From Phycomyces nitens (lineage: Eukaryota; Mucoromycota; Mucoromycetes; Mucorales; Phycomycetaceae): DNA of 64,000 nt. The notes under the pieces are model-generated. The model saw nothing but the letters and a program-made list of their open reading frames with translations. It did no database searches and was not told the origin of the DNA. The DNA lies in assembly GCA_022702545.1 (NCBI GenBank), contig JAHRBC010000004.1:3844001-3908000 (forward strand), read 5' to 3'. Positions 14,351-29,528 of this stretch are shown here, one piece after another. Both the position numbers and the translations under genes were made by a program. Within the stretch, counting starts at the first letter, position 1. Each line of letters opens with the position of its first letter.

Positions 14351-17300
14351 ATGGGTGATTCATTCTTCGGGTAAGAAACCAACAAAATATCCACGACCCA
14401 CCCAGCCCGCACTAGATAGACAAGCATACCAAAAAAGAAAAAACAAGATGGCCGTCAACTGAAAAACGAAAGCAACTCTCAATTGTAGGTTCAATACAAA
14501 ACTACCACCCTTGAGTAATGATGAGCGACGACAATTTGGTGACGGTGGCAGCAGAGCCCAAGGAGGAAACGCGCAGGCTCATGGAAACCGCAACACGGTT
14601 GGAGATGTGGAAGTGTATGATTTCGAGGCAATGCAGAATGAACTAGAGGCCGAACTTGGAGACCAAGACGATAGACTGGGTGACCAGCTGATCGAAGAAG
14701 GCGACGATTTCAATGACGAGACCTTTGGAGGAAATTCAACTGGTAAATTTTGCTATTTATTAAACAGGGTTGAGAGATATCACAGACCAAGGAGGCCTAA
14801 ACATTTATCTTTGTGGATCAAAAAAACAAAAAGGCCAAGATTTTGACTTTGCAGCTAATACCGAAAGATTCAACTCAAACCTTACTGATGAAGAGACGGC
14901 ATTCTTTATCAAACGTCCAGTAAAGGAGGAGCAGAGTAAGTAGATTAATAGAGAAAGAAAGAGAGAAAGAAAGAGACAGGGTTTGTGGGTAGATCAAGGC
15001 CTGCATGATGAACCTTGGCTTACAAAAAGATCCCAAACGTTAGACCGTCGATCGAATGCACGCACTCCATGGAGCGGACCCACTGGCCACTCTGCCAGCC
15101 CTCTTGGGAACCGTCCAATCTCTGGGGATATGCGCAACTCTGGAAATAAGCATGACAATGGAAGAAAGTACGGAGAGGTGCGTCTCGTGAATGAATACCA
15201 AGCATGAAACAAGGCTGTATTCTTGCAAAATGGAAATCAAATTATGAGCTCACCTTTTGTGACTATATTTATTACACAGTCTTCTCCCGTAACTCCATCG
15301 GCATCAATCTGGGGAAGCTTTGGTGGCAGTCTTGCGTCAGGTAAACCAACAAAAAAAACACACTCACACATAGCCTTTTTCAAGAGCTTCTTTTAAACAA
15401 GCCTTTTACCTACAGACCGTGGCTATGGTCCTCTTGGTGGAAGTCCCGGTGGACTTTCGCCATTTGCAGGCCGACCACAATCCCGCCAACAGCCGCCGCA
15501 GTCGTACACACCTTCACCTCCGCCTGGCCTATCACCCTCGTCGTCGTTTGAGCACCAGCAACAGCAGCGTCGTGGTCAGCCTGTACTATTGGAAGATATC
15601 GAAGCAGAGCTCCAACGCCAGGCAACTACGGGTCGATTCAGACAGGAACACCAAAGACTTTCCAACGATCTTGATAATGGAAAAAAGATGCTTAGTCTGG
15701 CTGAAGTTGAGGCTTCTATGCTTGCAAGTGGACACGGTGCCAGAGGTTCTCCTCTTCAGCAACACCACACTCAGCAACTCCACCGAGAACATGCAATGGC
15801 ACAATTTGGTGGTATACATAATCCAGATCCTATGCAGTTAATGGCCATACAGCAACAACAACAGCTTCACCACCAACAACAGCAGCAACAAAAGGAGATG
15901 CTTGAACAGGCTTCGATGGAGCGTGAAATGAACCGAAGACACAACCAGCGAAAGGCAATAAAAATATACAGTGTAGAGGGCATGTGGAAAGGAACGGGAA
16001 ACTTATATTTCTTTATGTTCTGGTTATGATAGTCTCAGTACAACGGACTCATGAGCCAACATGACAAGGATTTTATCAACCGTATCCAGCTCTCACAACT
16101 GGCTTCTGACGATCCATTTGCCGAAGATTTCTACTATCAAGTCTACTCTTCTCTTCGCCAACGTGCTGGCCTACCAACATGGCCATCTGCCACCACTGGC
16201 AACGACACCACAGGTCGAGGAAGAGGCCGACGAGAGGAAACGACAATGCAGAGAATGCAGCAGCAATTGCAGCGTATTGTGAATGATGCCAAGAGACGTC
16301 CCAAACAAAGTCAAGGTGCGTGTTTGTGTTTGTTTGTTTGTTAAAGTATATCCATAGTACACAGTTGCTTATACTTCTCCCCTCCCAAAAAAAAGTTTCT
16401 TTGGAGGGTGCGCTCGGAAAGATCACCTCTCTTACGGTTCGAAACCCTCGCCAGGTCTTGCAAGTGTCTGACAAAAAGACTCCCTCGACTGGTAACCAAG
16501 ATGGGTCTCAAAGCTCCCAAGAGACTCAGACAGTCAATGTAAATTTAAATTATCAGTGGTTCAAAGGTTGATTGGAAACTAAAACATACAATTGTTGCTT
16601 AGAGAGTCAAGCCAATTGTATCTGCTATGAATGATCGCCGAAGAATCCTCAAGATTGTCGAAAATGTTTATCTCATTGTGCTTCAGATTGAGCAGATGCG
16701 TAGACAAGGTGCTCCACAGCTCAAGCCCGGACATGAAGATGAGCACGAAGAGGCAGTCGAGAAATGGTAATTTGCTAGTGCCTTGACTGTATGTATTCCA
16801 GCCTTTAACACTGAATATTCTAGGAACACTGCTTATGCAGAAAAGGTCCAGAAGCTCTGGAACACTCTGAGAATACTTGATACTCCAGAGGGCAGGTAAA
16901 TATTTATATAATAATTGGAGTTTTCTGGACTTGGCCTCTAATGACATTACCTACAAAACTCTAGTCTTCCTTTGATCATCTCAATTCTCTCTACCGGAAA
17001 GGGCAAAAAAGTCATTCCTCGTATTGTGCGCTACCTCAGCAGCGACCAGAACCTCACCATGGTAACTGTGATTATTGCAAACTTTGAGCAACTCCAAGTC
17101 TGCCGTCATGTTATATATCCCGGCACGACGGTTGCTAATGCCGAAGAAGCCAAAAAGCAGCAGTTTGTGACATACGAAGATGTAGAGCTGTTTATGAACA
17201 CAGCCGCACCAGCCTTGTTGGGCTTTATCAGTGAAGCCCCACTCCGGGTGATCAACGGATTGTTCCACCTCTTTATGGAAAAGAACAATGTCGAAGTTGT

Positions 17301-17828
17301 TTCTCAAAGCCGGCCTGGACTTGCATTTTTGGCCATGCTTTTGTCGCGAGCAGAGATTCTGAAGCAAGGAGGTGGCGCATTAAATGGTCTTGCACCTCCA
17401 GCTGCTGAGGAACTAGCCCAGTGGCAAGAAGCATACGGCAAACTGTTCTCTACATTACAGGGTCGCTATGCATCCATATTCCCTTCTCTGTATTACCTTG
17501 TCCCTATTCATCCCAGCATGAACATGATGCAATTGTCGCTTGAACTCGATGATATTTATGTCTGGCAGTTCTTGGCAGCCATGGCAGTCGGTGCTTCGAT
17601 GGAACAACAACACATTCTTGTTACTGAAGTCAGGTAGGTCAAAGCATAAAGAGGTACTCAGAGTGAATCTAATCCATTGCATTAAACAGAGACCGTGTGA
17701 TGGAGAATATCGTCTTGGCCCATAGTAATCGTCTCTTGGCACCCCAGTCAACACACAGGATAGCCAATGTAAATCTGTTCTTACACGCATTGGGGCTCGA
17801 TGCCTCACAAGTCACTGTACCTCGATAG
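14351..17828 (+). CDS. PAT1: PAT1 decapping activator / deadenylation-dependent decapping factor
   Basis: Twelve exons: 14351-14370, 14489-14742, 14840-14935, 14993-15177, 15280-15340, 15416-15954, 16039-16315, 16396-16538, 16603-16766, 16824-16895, 16965-17633, 17690-17828; 2619 nt, 872 aa. The N-terminus MGDSFFGFNTKLPPLS is the conserved Pat1 motif that contacts the Dhh1/DDX6 helicase. A Pro/Gln-rich low-complexity region follows, then the conserved YNGLMSQHDKDFINRIQLSQL block and the C-terminal alpha-helical Pat-C domain, which in yeast binds Lsm1-7 and Dcp2. Pat1 links deadenylated mRNA to decapping in P-bodies. The intron after exon 6 (15955-16038) begins GC rather than GT; no GT donor restores the conserved frame. 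The model closes in phase at every junction. Confidence 0.95.
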
Positions 17829-19440
17829 TGTTTCTATAAGCATTTTGGTTCTCGGGAGCCATTTTTACATTTTTTTTTATATATTAAAAAAGTATAAGAT
17901 AGTAATTTTTGAACTTCTTCTTATTTTTGCCATCTCTTGTTAGCTGTAAAATACGTCTTTTTTTTTAATGAAAGAATCCTGGGTTCTAGATTACTAGGAC
18001 ACACGTAGAGATAGAGATAGAGATAGAGAGGGAAAGATTAAGTGATTAAACTCTACCAACCCGTACCTGGTCAAATTTAGCCTATTTAAGAATCCTCATT
18101 CCCTAGAATACCAATTGCAGTATTGTGATAAAAGCACTGTTCATTTCCACCAAATGGTAACCTGGCCTGGTCAATAACAGCCTAAAAAGTCAATGTTCAA
18201 CAAGAACAATCTAAATCATATAACCCTAGACCCTTGGAGCATTATAAGGTTCAATCTAAAGAACATGTAAAGATCTCGATCAATTGTTGATAATTTAAAT
18301 TATGCTTTCTTGTTCAACCTCCTTACTCGTATTTTTTATTATCCATCGCCACTTCTTAACATGGTAAATAATCATCCTTTATAGTGACATCAATATCTAA
18401 CTACAGGAGGAATAGTCGCGGAGAAGAATAAGAAAAATAAAATCCGTGGTCTAGACAATCTGGGTACGTTTCAATTCTCCTTTAAACTTTGATTACCCTT
18501 TATACCATCATGTCCGCATTCAAACATGGTCTGTGCGATAGACAAAGGAGAGGACACACTAATGGAATATTTCTATAATTGAAAATGATCTTGGTCGTAA
18601 AATACAATTCAATCAGAGTTCAAGATAGAGTTTAATAGAGCTCAGGATATATATGTAAAAAAAGACATTGGTGAGTATAACTTGGATATCGTCCCAATAT
18701 CAAAGGGTTCTACTCGTCAAATCTTTTCTTTTTCTTTTTTTCAATATTCTTCTCATTTAAAAGAAAGAGTGCACAAGACAGGAGATAATTGTCATCCCAA
18801 ATAAAGGATTCCGATCATTCCAGCATCTATTAATATTTCAAGTCAATTGGATCATGTATTAATGGGGTATTGTTGTCTTGAAAACACACATTGGACAATA
18901 TGCGATCTTTATCGATTAAGGAGAAGGGAAAATCGATTTTGGATTTTGGACTTTGGACACTCTTGATACAGTTACAAAATGGCTATAGTAAAATTGACGA
19001 TTGGTGTCTAGATCTATTAGCATTATAGATACCACCAAATAGTCTTGTATATTGGTGATATTCTTATTTCTTTTTTAATTAAATAGAATGTTTAGCATGT
19101 AAACCATCATTCGACATTTATAAAATGTTTCTTTATTATTATCTACGCTTGGTCAACCAAAGATCTATTGGGGATTCATGCTTTATACATGGTGTCCAAT
19201 AGATTTAAAATCGAAATTGCCTAGGCAGGTATGGTATCTTTATTGTAAAAGTGTAGTTTGGATTGATCCTAGTGTTATATAACAGTATAGAAAAAAAGAA
19301 AAAAAAGAAAGACTTACTCAGTATAATAAAAAAGAAGAAGAAGAAGAGACTATTATTGCCAAATACACATATATTTGTATATCATAGTAATAATAATAAT
19401 AGTAGTAGTAGTAATAAGCCTACTTGGACTACTTTTCTTT
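17829..19440. other. Convergent intergenic region, no gene recognised
   Basis: AT-rich spacer of 1.6 kb between PAT1 (+) and PHB1 (-). It contains a short GAGATA tandem run at about 18007-18030, A/T runs near 19290-19345 and a TAA/TAG triplet run at about 19386-19415. An ATG followed by a GT-AG pair near 18360-18410 was tested but gives no sustained frame. Confidence 0.5.
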
Positions 19441-20467
19441 TTAGACATTCAAGTTGTACAGCATGTTGCTTCCACCCTTGCTGCTGGGCAAGTAGGTGAC
19501 ATTCGAGGTCTTTGACAAAGTCTGTGCAATATCTTTGGAAGCCTCAATGCGTCTGAAAGCAATGATACTAATGGTTCCATATATAGTGTCAGTAATCCAG
19601 CATGTATCAGCTTACCACGTATCAGCTTACCCTTCACCAGCCTTTTCAAGAGAATCAGAGATCAGAATGGCGGCTTCGGCATCACCCTCTGCACGAATAA
19701 TTGCGGCCTGTCTTTCCTGCTCTGCACGTTCTACGATGAACTTTGCACGTTCAGCCTCCTGCTGAGCAATCTGCTTTTGTTCAACAGCATTGGTAAACTC
19801 TTTGCCAAAGGTCATGTGGGTCTGGAATACAAGAAAAGAAAAATACATGTCAGAAACATGTTTATAATCAATCATTCACACCCCATAAGCCTGCTTACAA
19901 TCGACACATCCTCCAGAGCAATGTTGAACTCTTTGGCACGTTTGTAGAGATCCTCGCGAATCTTTGCAGACACAACCTCACGCTGGGTGATCAGCTCACT
20001 CGCGTCAAACTGTGCTACAGTAGCCTTCAAGACTTCGTTACCAATTGAGGGCAAAACTCTCTCATCGTAGTCTTGGCCAAGGTGCTGATAGATTGCAGGC
20101 AGCTGGGTAAGCTCTGGGCGGTGAAGGACGCGGAGTGTAAGGGAAACCATTTGCATGTCCTTGGAACCAGTGGTGGTGGAAATGTTGCGAGGCTTGGTAC
20201 GGATATCAAACTGAACAGCACGCTGAAGCCAAGGCATCAGAAAGTGAGTGCCTTCACCAACAGACACTGGCTTGACACCCTGAATACGATCGAAAATAAC
20301 AGCACGATGGCCACCCTGAACTAAATGGATTGCTAATGAGCATATTGATCTCACCGGTGATTTTAATACCAAATCACATTACCATCGTACATGGATGCCT
20401 GGATACCGCCAATAGCAAGACTAACAGGAATAGCAAACTTTGCAATCTTTTCAAGAACAAAAGCCAT
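19441..20467 (-). CDS. PHB1: Prohibitin-1
   Basis: Four exons on the minus strand: 20383-20467, 19899-20320, 19631-19821, 19441-19567; 825 nt, 274 aa, the normal family length. A short N-terminal hydrophobic segment ([18 protein letters not shown]) anchors it in the inner mitochondrial membrane. The PHB/SPFH domain follows ([14 protein letters not shown]..., [41 protein letters not shown]), then the coiled-coil ([30 protein letters not shown]) and a short tail. The closeness to the Phb1 rather than Phb2 subfamily rests on the FDRIQGV and [15 protein letters not shown] segments. Phb1 and Phb2 form ring complexes that scaffold cristae, m-AAA protease and respiratory assembly. Transcribed in the same direction as VPS27, whose stop lies 155 bp upstream. 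Confidence 0.96.
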
Positions 20468-20622
20468 TATACGATCTATTCTTCAAGGAACCAAAGAATA
20501 TAAAAATTTAACAAAAAGAGAGAGAGGACAAAATGCAGATTGGGAAACACGGTCTCGCGTACTTTAGTGGCTGTGTTATTTGACCAGACAACAAAGAAAA
20601 AAAAAAGAACAAATAAAAGAAA

Positions 20623-22700
20623 TTATAGGTCAATAAGAGGTGCTTCTTCTACAGGTTGTTTAGGCTGCTGTGGGTGTTGGTTTGATTGGTCATGATGAGG
20701 GTACTGTTGAGGGTACTGCTGAGGATACTGCTGAGGGTACTGCTGAGGGTTTTGCTGAGGATTTTGCTGAATATGGCTCTGAGGGTGATTCTGGGCTTCA
20801 TGGTAGGGCTGCTGTGGGAAACCTTGGGAGGGTTGTGCCTGGTAATAGGGTTCTGAGGGGTAATATTGGTTGGCTTCTGGAGCCGAAATTGCTGGCGAGG
20901 TTGTATCAGGGTAAGGGTAATAGGCTCTTTCCTGTTGTTGTTGAGCAGGATATCCATTAGGATCAGGATAACCGCCATTGGGCTGGCCAGAAGCATAGTA
21001 GGGATATGCAGATGGCTGATTAGCTGCTTGTGAACGGGCATTGACGCCTGCTACACGTTCCTCCAGCAATCTGTCATAGGCCTTGACTGCCATGGCGAGC
21101 TTATCATGCATGGTAGCAAAGGTACGATGCTTGCGAATAGTCTCGTCAAGACTTTTGATCAATTTGGGCTGCAGAGCACCAATTTGTTCATAGAGTCTGT
21201 TGACTTGAGGGTCATTTGAGACATCACCCCCAGAAGCATGTACACGCTCCATCAGAGTGGAAAAGAGCTGTACATTCTCCATTTCTACTGGTGTCAGATC
21301 GTCATTGTTAATATCTCGGGAGGTTTGCTGATAGCCAGGCTGTGTTGGAGGAGGAGCTGACAGTTGAAGTTCCCGTAAAGAAGCAGCAATTGCGGCCGCC
21401 AGGTCTGGGTCTTCTTCTTCTTCCTGATCATTTGCCTGCTGAACCGGCTCAGCCGAGGGTTTTGGAGTAGCTACATACCCAGCCCCATAGCCGTTCTTAC
21501 GCTGCTCTTCTTCTTTGAGGGACAGTTCAATCGCACGCTTCATGTCTTCATCTAGATCATCTTCTCTTGGAGGCTCAACCGGGGGATTGTTAGTTTGGAC
21601 AGGAGGAGCGATGGCTGCGGCAGTATTATTGGTCCAAGTAACATCCTTCTTGGAGACCTTTGCCAGTTTGAGCTTGATATAACATCCATCGCACACACGC
21701 ACTTCTTCTTCAATTGCAAGGTGCAAAAGTGGCATGGTCTTTGAAGAGCATTGGTTGCAGAATGTATGGCCACACTGACGACAATGATGCTGTACAAACG
21801 GATAAGTGAGTCATTCTATGAACAAAAATAAAATAACATTCGATGCTCTTTTTCTCTCTTGTTTTTTTTTTTTTTACCTTTCGGTTTGTGATAGTAAATG
21901 GGGTTCTGCAACGCTCACACACATCAGAATCTGTCCATTCAGGAGCCTAATGACAATAATGAGACTTGTCAGATAATCGACCTAATCGACCTAATATACT
22001 AATAGCTCTATCGCTTACTGCAGCTGTCTCTAGGATCGAAAAGTTGACAGCTTCATTGATGGGAGGGAATTTGTAGCCCTTGTCCTTGAGAAGGTTATAG
22101 GTGACAGTGATGTAGCTCAATGCAGGGTTTCCTCTGGCTGCAAGTCCCCAGGTCTGGATAACTGACAGCGCCTTTTCGGTTACGTCTGAATTATGGCCCG
22201 ACTATTGTGTTATGGATACATTCAATCAATAAGCTATCCTTTGTTTCATGAATAGAAACACTTACCGAATGAGCAACCAGATTCACCATTTCATCCATAA
22301 ACTCCATACTGGCCACCTCTCTCACAAACTGGTCGCCTCCGTTCTTTACGCATGTATCCGTCAACTAATCCAAGACGAGTTGTTCGGGTGAGAAAAGCGG
22401 AGGATGTCTGGGCGGACTCTCACAAACACATTCACTTACAGATAGAGTCGCAAGTTGGACATTGGGATTCTTGTGGGTCAATCTTCTTTTGAGAGCATGC
22501 ATGCAATCCTTGGCATTCACCCGTTTACTGCGCAATTGATCACTAATCTCGAGATGGAAGCCAAGGTCTTCTTGGCCTACAGGTAGCAACTCCGAAGTTG
22601 CTTTTTCTACTCATATAATCAGCACCATGCTTGCCACCCAGGGCATTCACTCACCAATCATCTCATCGAGAGCGCTTTGTCCCCACCATAAAGATACCAT
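20623..22700 (-). CDS. VPS27: ESCRT-0 subunit Vps27/HRS (VHS-FYVE-UIM)
   Basis: Six exons on the minus strand: 22655-22700, 22440-22606, 22266-22364, 22019-22201, 21878-21946, 20623-21789; 1731 nt, 576 aa. Domains in order are VHS (residues 1 to about 155, starting [21 protein letters not shown]), and a FYVE zinc finger at about 174-225 with paired CxxC motifs and the RHHCRxCG-type core ([16 protein letters not shown]). Two ubiquitin-interacting motifs follow at about 267-284 ([14 protein letters not shown]) and 316-330 ([14 protein letters not shown]), then a helical stretch. The long Gln/Pro/Tyr-rich tail has QYPQ repeats and ends in LIDL, a clathrin-box motif. Vps27 binds PI3P and ubiquitinated cargo on endosomes, clusters clathrin and starts multivesicular body sorting. 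The FYVE spans the exon 5-6 junction. It shares a 166-bp divergent promoter with PRP2. Confidence 0.96.
20686..20775 (-). repeat. Tandem QYPQ/QNPQ-coding repeat in VPS27
   Basis: Near-identical 12-bp units (CTGAGGGTACTG type on +) encode repeated QQYPQ and QQNPQ in the disordered tail. The unit keeps frame. Such tracts are length-variable in many fungal proteins. Confidence 0.8.
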
Positions 22701-22866
22701 TGTATTGTATTGTGTATGTATGTATATAAAAAAAGTAAGAAAGTAAAAGAAGAAGCGTAACATATGCTCAAACGGAGGAACTTAAAACGACTCGATTCAC
22801 GTGACGCCTTTTGGTAACCAACTCGGAAAAAGGTTCTGACAACCGTCATTGCTTTTTCTCATCGTC
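22701..22866. promoter_or_regulatory. Bidirectional promoter between VPS27 (-) and PRP2 (+)
   Basis: Only 166 bp separate the two start codons, so both core promoters and 5' leaders must lie here. A/T-rich tracts and a GTAT tandem at about 22711-22725 are visible; no specific factor site can be assigned with confidence. Confidence 0.55.
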
Positions 22867-26544
<3,678 letters not shown>

Positions 26545-26638
26545 TAGTTATAGGCAATGGTTTAATGTAAATAGAAATAGCAAAGAGTAGCAAGACGATG
26601 ATTTTTTTTTCCTTTTTAATATCCCAACCAAGAGCGCT

Positions 26639-27162
26639 CTATATTGAATTAAATAGGTCTGCACGGATAGTGGCCAAGATCATTACAATGCAAGCAAAGC
26701 AAAATATAAGACCCACACCAATAAAGCTTCCCCATCCAGCCTGGATGAAATTTACTTGACGAGCAAGCTGTAGTTGGTTCTTGAAATATTTTCCGAGTCC
26801 ACCAATATACAGTATAAACCCAATTGCAATAAAAGTATAGCCAATGCCAAGTCTCATGCGCTTTGATTCCTTCTCAGGTTCATTGATCTGGTCATCAGGA
26901 AACCGGAATTTTAGCAGGACAGTAAAACCTATACTGTACAACATGAGTTGATTGCCAAAGGAACAAGAGCAGGCTTACCGAGGATAATCATAGTACAAGA
27001 AAAGCGGAAGACGGTCAACCAGTTCCGTTCATTGGCCAGCTGGTCGCGTGCAACGGTTGGCTTGTTGGGCAAAATAAGCGAAGCATCATACCAAGGTTTC
27101 CAAGCTAATGATCCGCATTTTCTGGTGGAGGACGAGGAGGCTTCGGCAGTATTGAGTGGCAT
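26639..27162 (-). CDS. DUF202-family three-helix membrane protein
   Basis: Two exons on the minus strand: 26979-27162 and 26639-26928; 474 nt, 157 aa. The conserved DUF202 segment reads ARDQLANERNWLTVFRFSC followed by TM1 (MIILGFTVLLKF), TM2 (GYTFIAIGFILYIGGLGKYF) and TM3 (GVGLIFCFACIVMILATIRA). The RxxLAxERTxLxWxRT-like signature is shared with YidH-type bacterial proteins and the membrane domain of Vtc1 in the vacuolar transporter chaperone complex. Residues before the motif are short and Ser-rich, so there is no SPX or polymerase domain. Function is not known from sequence; a vacuolar or plasma-membrane accessory role is only an inference from Vtc1. It converges on PRP2 with a 94-bp gap and diverges from BCD1 over 129 bp. 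Confidence 0.88.
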
Positions 27163-27291
27163 GGAGGAATCTTAATGCATTTTCCTATGACGACAACATA
27201 AGATCTAAAGAAAGGTGCGGATACTTAACATTTTTTTTTAATATATCAGTGGCTTGATTTTTCATTCTTGAGAGTAAATCATTATTGTAGT

Positions 27292-28635
27292 ATGGACAGT
27301 GCACATGAACCCCAGACGACATTGGGCAGTAGCGAACCTACGATTGAGATAACCAATGGATCAACCGAGATTTCTAATCAGCAGACGAGCACGATTGAAG
27401 AGAATGCAGAAATGTCATTTACATTGGGTCCTGATGGACAAGTGGATATCATGATGGATGTCAAAAAGCCTTCCACATCAGCCGCACCTGGTCCATGTGA
27501 ACAATGTCACGATCAGACATGGAAATACAAATGCCCAAGATGCGGTGTACGTACCTGCTCACTTGCATGCGTAAAGCAGCACAAGGCAGAAAAAGACTGC
27601 TCGGGAGAGAGAAGCAAGACGCATTTTGTGCCCATGAAAGAATACACAGAAAGAGAAATGATGAGTGGTAGGGACATGCAGAGCCTGATCTAGGAGCAGA
27701 ATCTAATTATTTATTTATTGCCTCTTACTTGTGCTTAATTAATAGACTATGTCTATCTGGAAGACACTAGCAGAAAATCAGATACCCTTACTCGTGAGAG
27801 ACTAAGAGCATTTCCAGAGGATGGAGGAAAACGTACAGAGCCACGGATACAGAATCTTGTTCGACAGGCACGCCAGTTGGGCATTGAGTTTGATGTCCTT
27901 CCTTCTGGTATGTCTAGAGCCAAGTTGAATACGTCAAACTATAGCTCAAAGTAAGCCAATCTGTCTTTAATTGATGCATGGATACTAATTTATAATTCAA
28001 CACTAGCAAAAAGCAGATTTATTGGTCAATTGAATGTATCTTTTGCCATAAGGATCGCCGTGAGCGTATCTTGGATCACTCGTAAGTTATTGCCAAAGTA
28101 AAAGTATCACAGTACTAAAGGCCATAAATCATAAAGGGTTCCTTCTGGTATGCCATTAAGAGCCTTTTTTGAGAATATGTTATTCTCAAAGAAACCTATT
28201 GGAAAGACACCCTACAGCCTCTTCCGTCATCAAGTACAAGATTTTGTTGATGCACAAATAGGACGGTATGTAGTCGGTTTAAAGAAGGAAGGTGTCCCAA
28301 AAAAGTCGTTTGTGAATATCACTTGTTATCTGAACAAGCCCATCAACGAGTCTCTTCGCGGGGAGCGGATCATTGAATTCCCAACGTTATACGTATGGCT
28401 TGAAGGGGAAATTGAACCAGGGGTCGAATTGATAGACAAGGTGCCATATACACCCAAAGCAACAGAGAAGAAAGGTAACCGTACTGGTAAAGCACCCATG
28501 AAAGAGGTCGTAGCTGGGACGTCTATAGAGGCACCTATAGAGGCACCTACAGAGGCACCTACAGAGGCACCTACAGAGGCACCTACAGAAACACCCACAG
28601 AGACACCATTAGAAGGAGCTGTAGACAAGACTTGA
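27292..28635 (+). CDS. BCD1: Box C/D snoRNP assembly factor Bcd1 (ZNHIT6)
   Basis: Four exons: 27292-27667, 27746-27950, 28007-28081, 28137-28635; 1155 nt, 384 aa. A disordered acidic N-terminus leads to a zf-HIT finger at about residues 64-98 (CEQCHDQTWKYKCPRCG, CSLACVKQHKAEKDCSG). The conserved Bcd1 body follows, with LRAFPEDGGKRTEPR, VLPSGMSRAKLNTSNYSSKKKQ-type segments and SLFRHQVQDFVDAQIGR. The start was set at 27292; a TTG-initiated extension is not needed. Bcd1 is an essential nuclear factor that stabilises box C/D snoRNAs and helps load Nop58 and Snu13 during snoRNP assembly. The C-terminus carries an in-frame EAPT repeat (see separate entry). GATC converges from the right with a 180-bp gap. 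Confidence 0.93.
28525..28614 (+). repeat. In-frame 12-bp tandem repeat coding (I/T)EAP/(T)ETP
   Basis: Consecutive GAGGCACCTA(T/C)A units at the 3' end of BCD1 encode a series of IEAP/TEAP tetrapeptides that drifts into TETP. The repeats are almost identical at the nucleotide level, so expansion is recent. They add a low-complexity acidic tail beyond the conserved Bcd1 body. Confidence 0.85.
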
Positions 28636-28815
28636 TTATAATGACACCGCACCCTAGAAAGTCTATTAAAAATCCTTGTACGATATCTGTTATGCTCCAA
28701 AAGTGCTCGGACAGAGCTATACATTCTTTAAAGCTCGTGATGATATCCAAACAGCTGTTCTATAGTCTATAACATCATAATTTATTCTCGCCAATGTAGT
28801 CATGGAAACCATTCT

Positions 28816-29366
28816 CTAGGAATCGGAGCTGGGCAATGAGCCGCGCACCATGTAAAAATGCCCACTGCGTTGCCTTGCTTCTTTCAACAAGGCCCTCCCT
28901 CTGACTTCTTCTGGATCTCTTTTTGGGACATCCGGTCTTAGCTCCATTCCTATACGCTCCTGCCACAGATGAGATAAAGGCTTCACTGTGCCATAGTCAT
29001 GACGCTGGATAGGTTCTACAAAGGAAGACAGCTGGTTTACGTCCTTTTTGAGTTTCTCAAATGCTTCTGGTGATTCTGGGGCTCTCAGTTGTGCCAAGCG
29101 AAATAGGTGTTCAAAATGCTCATCTGACATTGTCTGGTGCTCGTTCTCCAAGAGGGAACGAACAGACCATGTGGCCGAGAGTGGCTTTGGAAGATTATGA
29201 ATGAGCCTTTAGGCACTAGATTGTTTTGTATTCCATACCAAACCATCTTTGTCGGTGATACGGGTGGCTGTAACATTTGGTTAATCTTGGTCAACTGTGG
29301 ATCCTGAGTACCTTTAGCAGTCAAATGCCTGCGAAGAGGCAGTGTAGATCGGCCAATGCATGCCAT
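28816..29366 (-). CDS. GATC: Mitochondrial glutamyl-tRNA(Gln) amidotransferase subunit C
   Basis: Three exons on the minus strand: 29312-29366, 29239-29267, 28816-29184; 453 nt, 150 aa. The N-terminus MACIGRSTLPLRRHLTAK is basic and Ser/Arg-rich, like a mitochondrial presequence. The GatC core follows: SDEHFEHLFRLAQLRAP, EAFEKLKKDVNQLSSFVEPIQ and VKPLSHL..., with a late L-R-x-DVP motif (MELRPDVPKRD). GatC is the small scaffold that wraps GatA and GatB in the complex that converts Glu-tRNA(Gln) to Gln-tRNA(Gln) in mitochondria. The second intron was placed to remove an in-frame TAA; it uses GTATGG to CCAAAG and joins ...KDGL to PLSATWSVRSLL. Exon 3 is certain; the two small 5' exons are less so. 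It shares a 162-bp divergent promoter with the E2 gene. Confidence 0.85.
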
Positions 29367-29528
29367 TGAGGATGAAGAAGAAAGAAAGGCCCAGGTGATA
29401 CAATGACGGTCACATTCTCCTCATTTAGTTGCTTTCTCCTCCTTCATGTCTTGCCTGCGACTTGTCTCCCTTTCCAATATCTACATTTACCTACCATCTC
29501 TTTATTGGATTGAGATTTTCAGTTGATC

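Noticed and set aside
18361..18475. Possible second ATG-only exon (ATG|GTAAAT ... CTACAG)
   Set aside because: After splicing the frame meets a stop immediately or is out of phase with the short open stretch that follows.
28326..28724. Minus-strand frame with GVSVGVSVGAS repeats
   Set aside because: It is the antisense of the EAPT repeat of BCD1.
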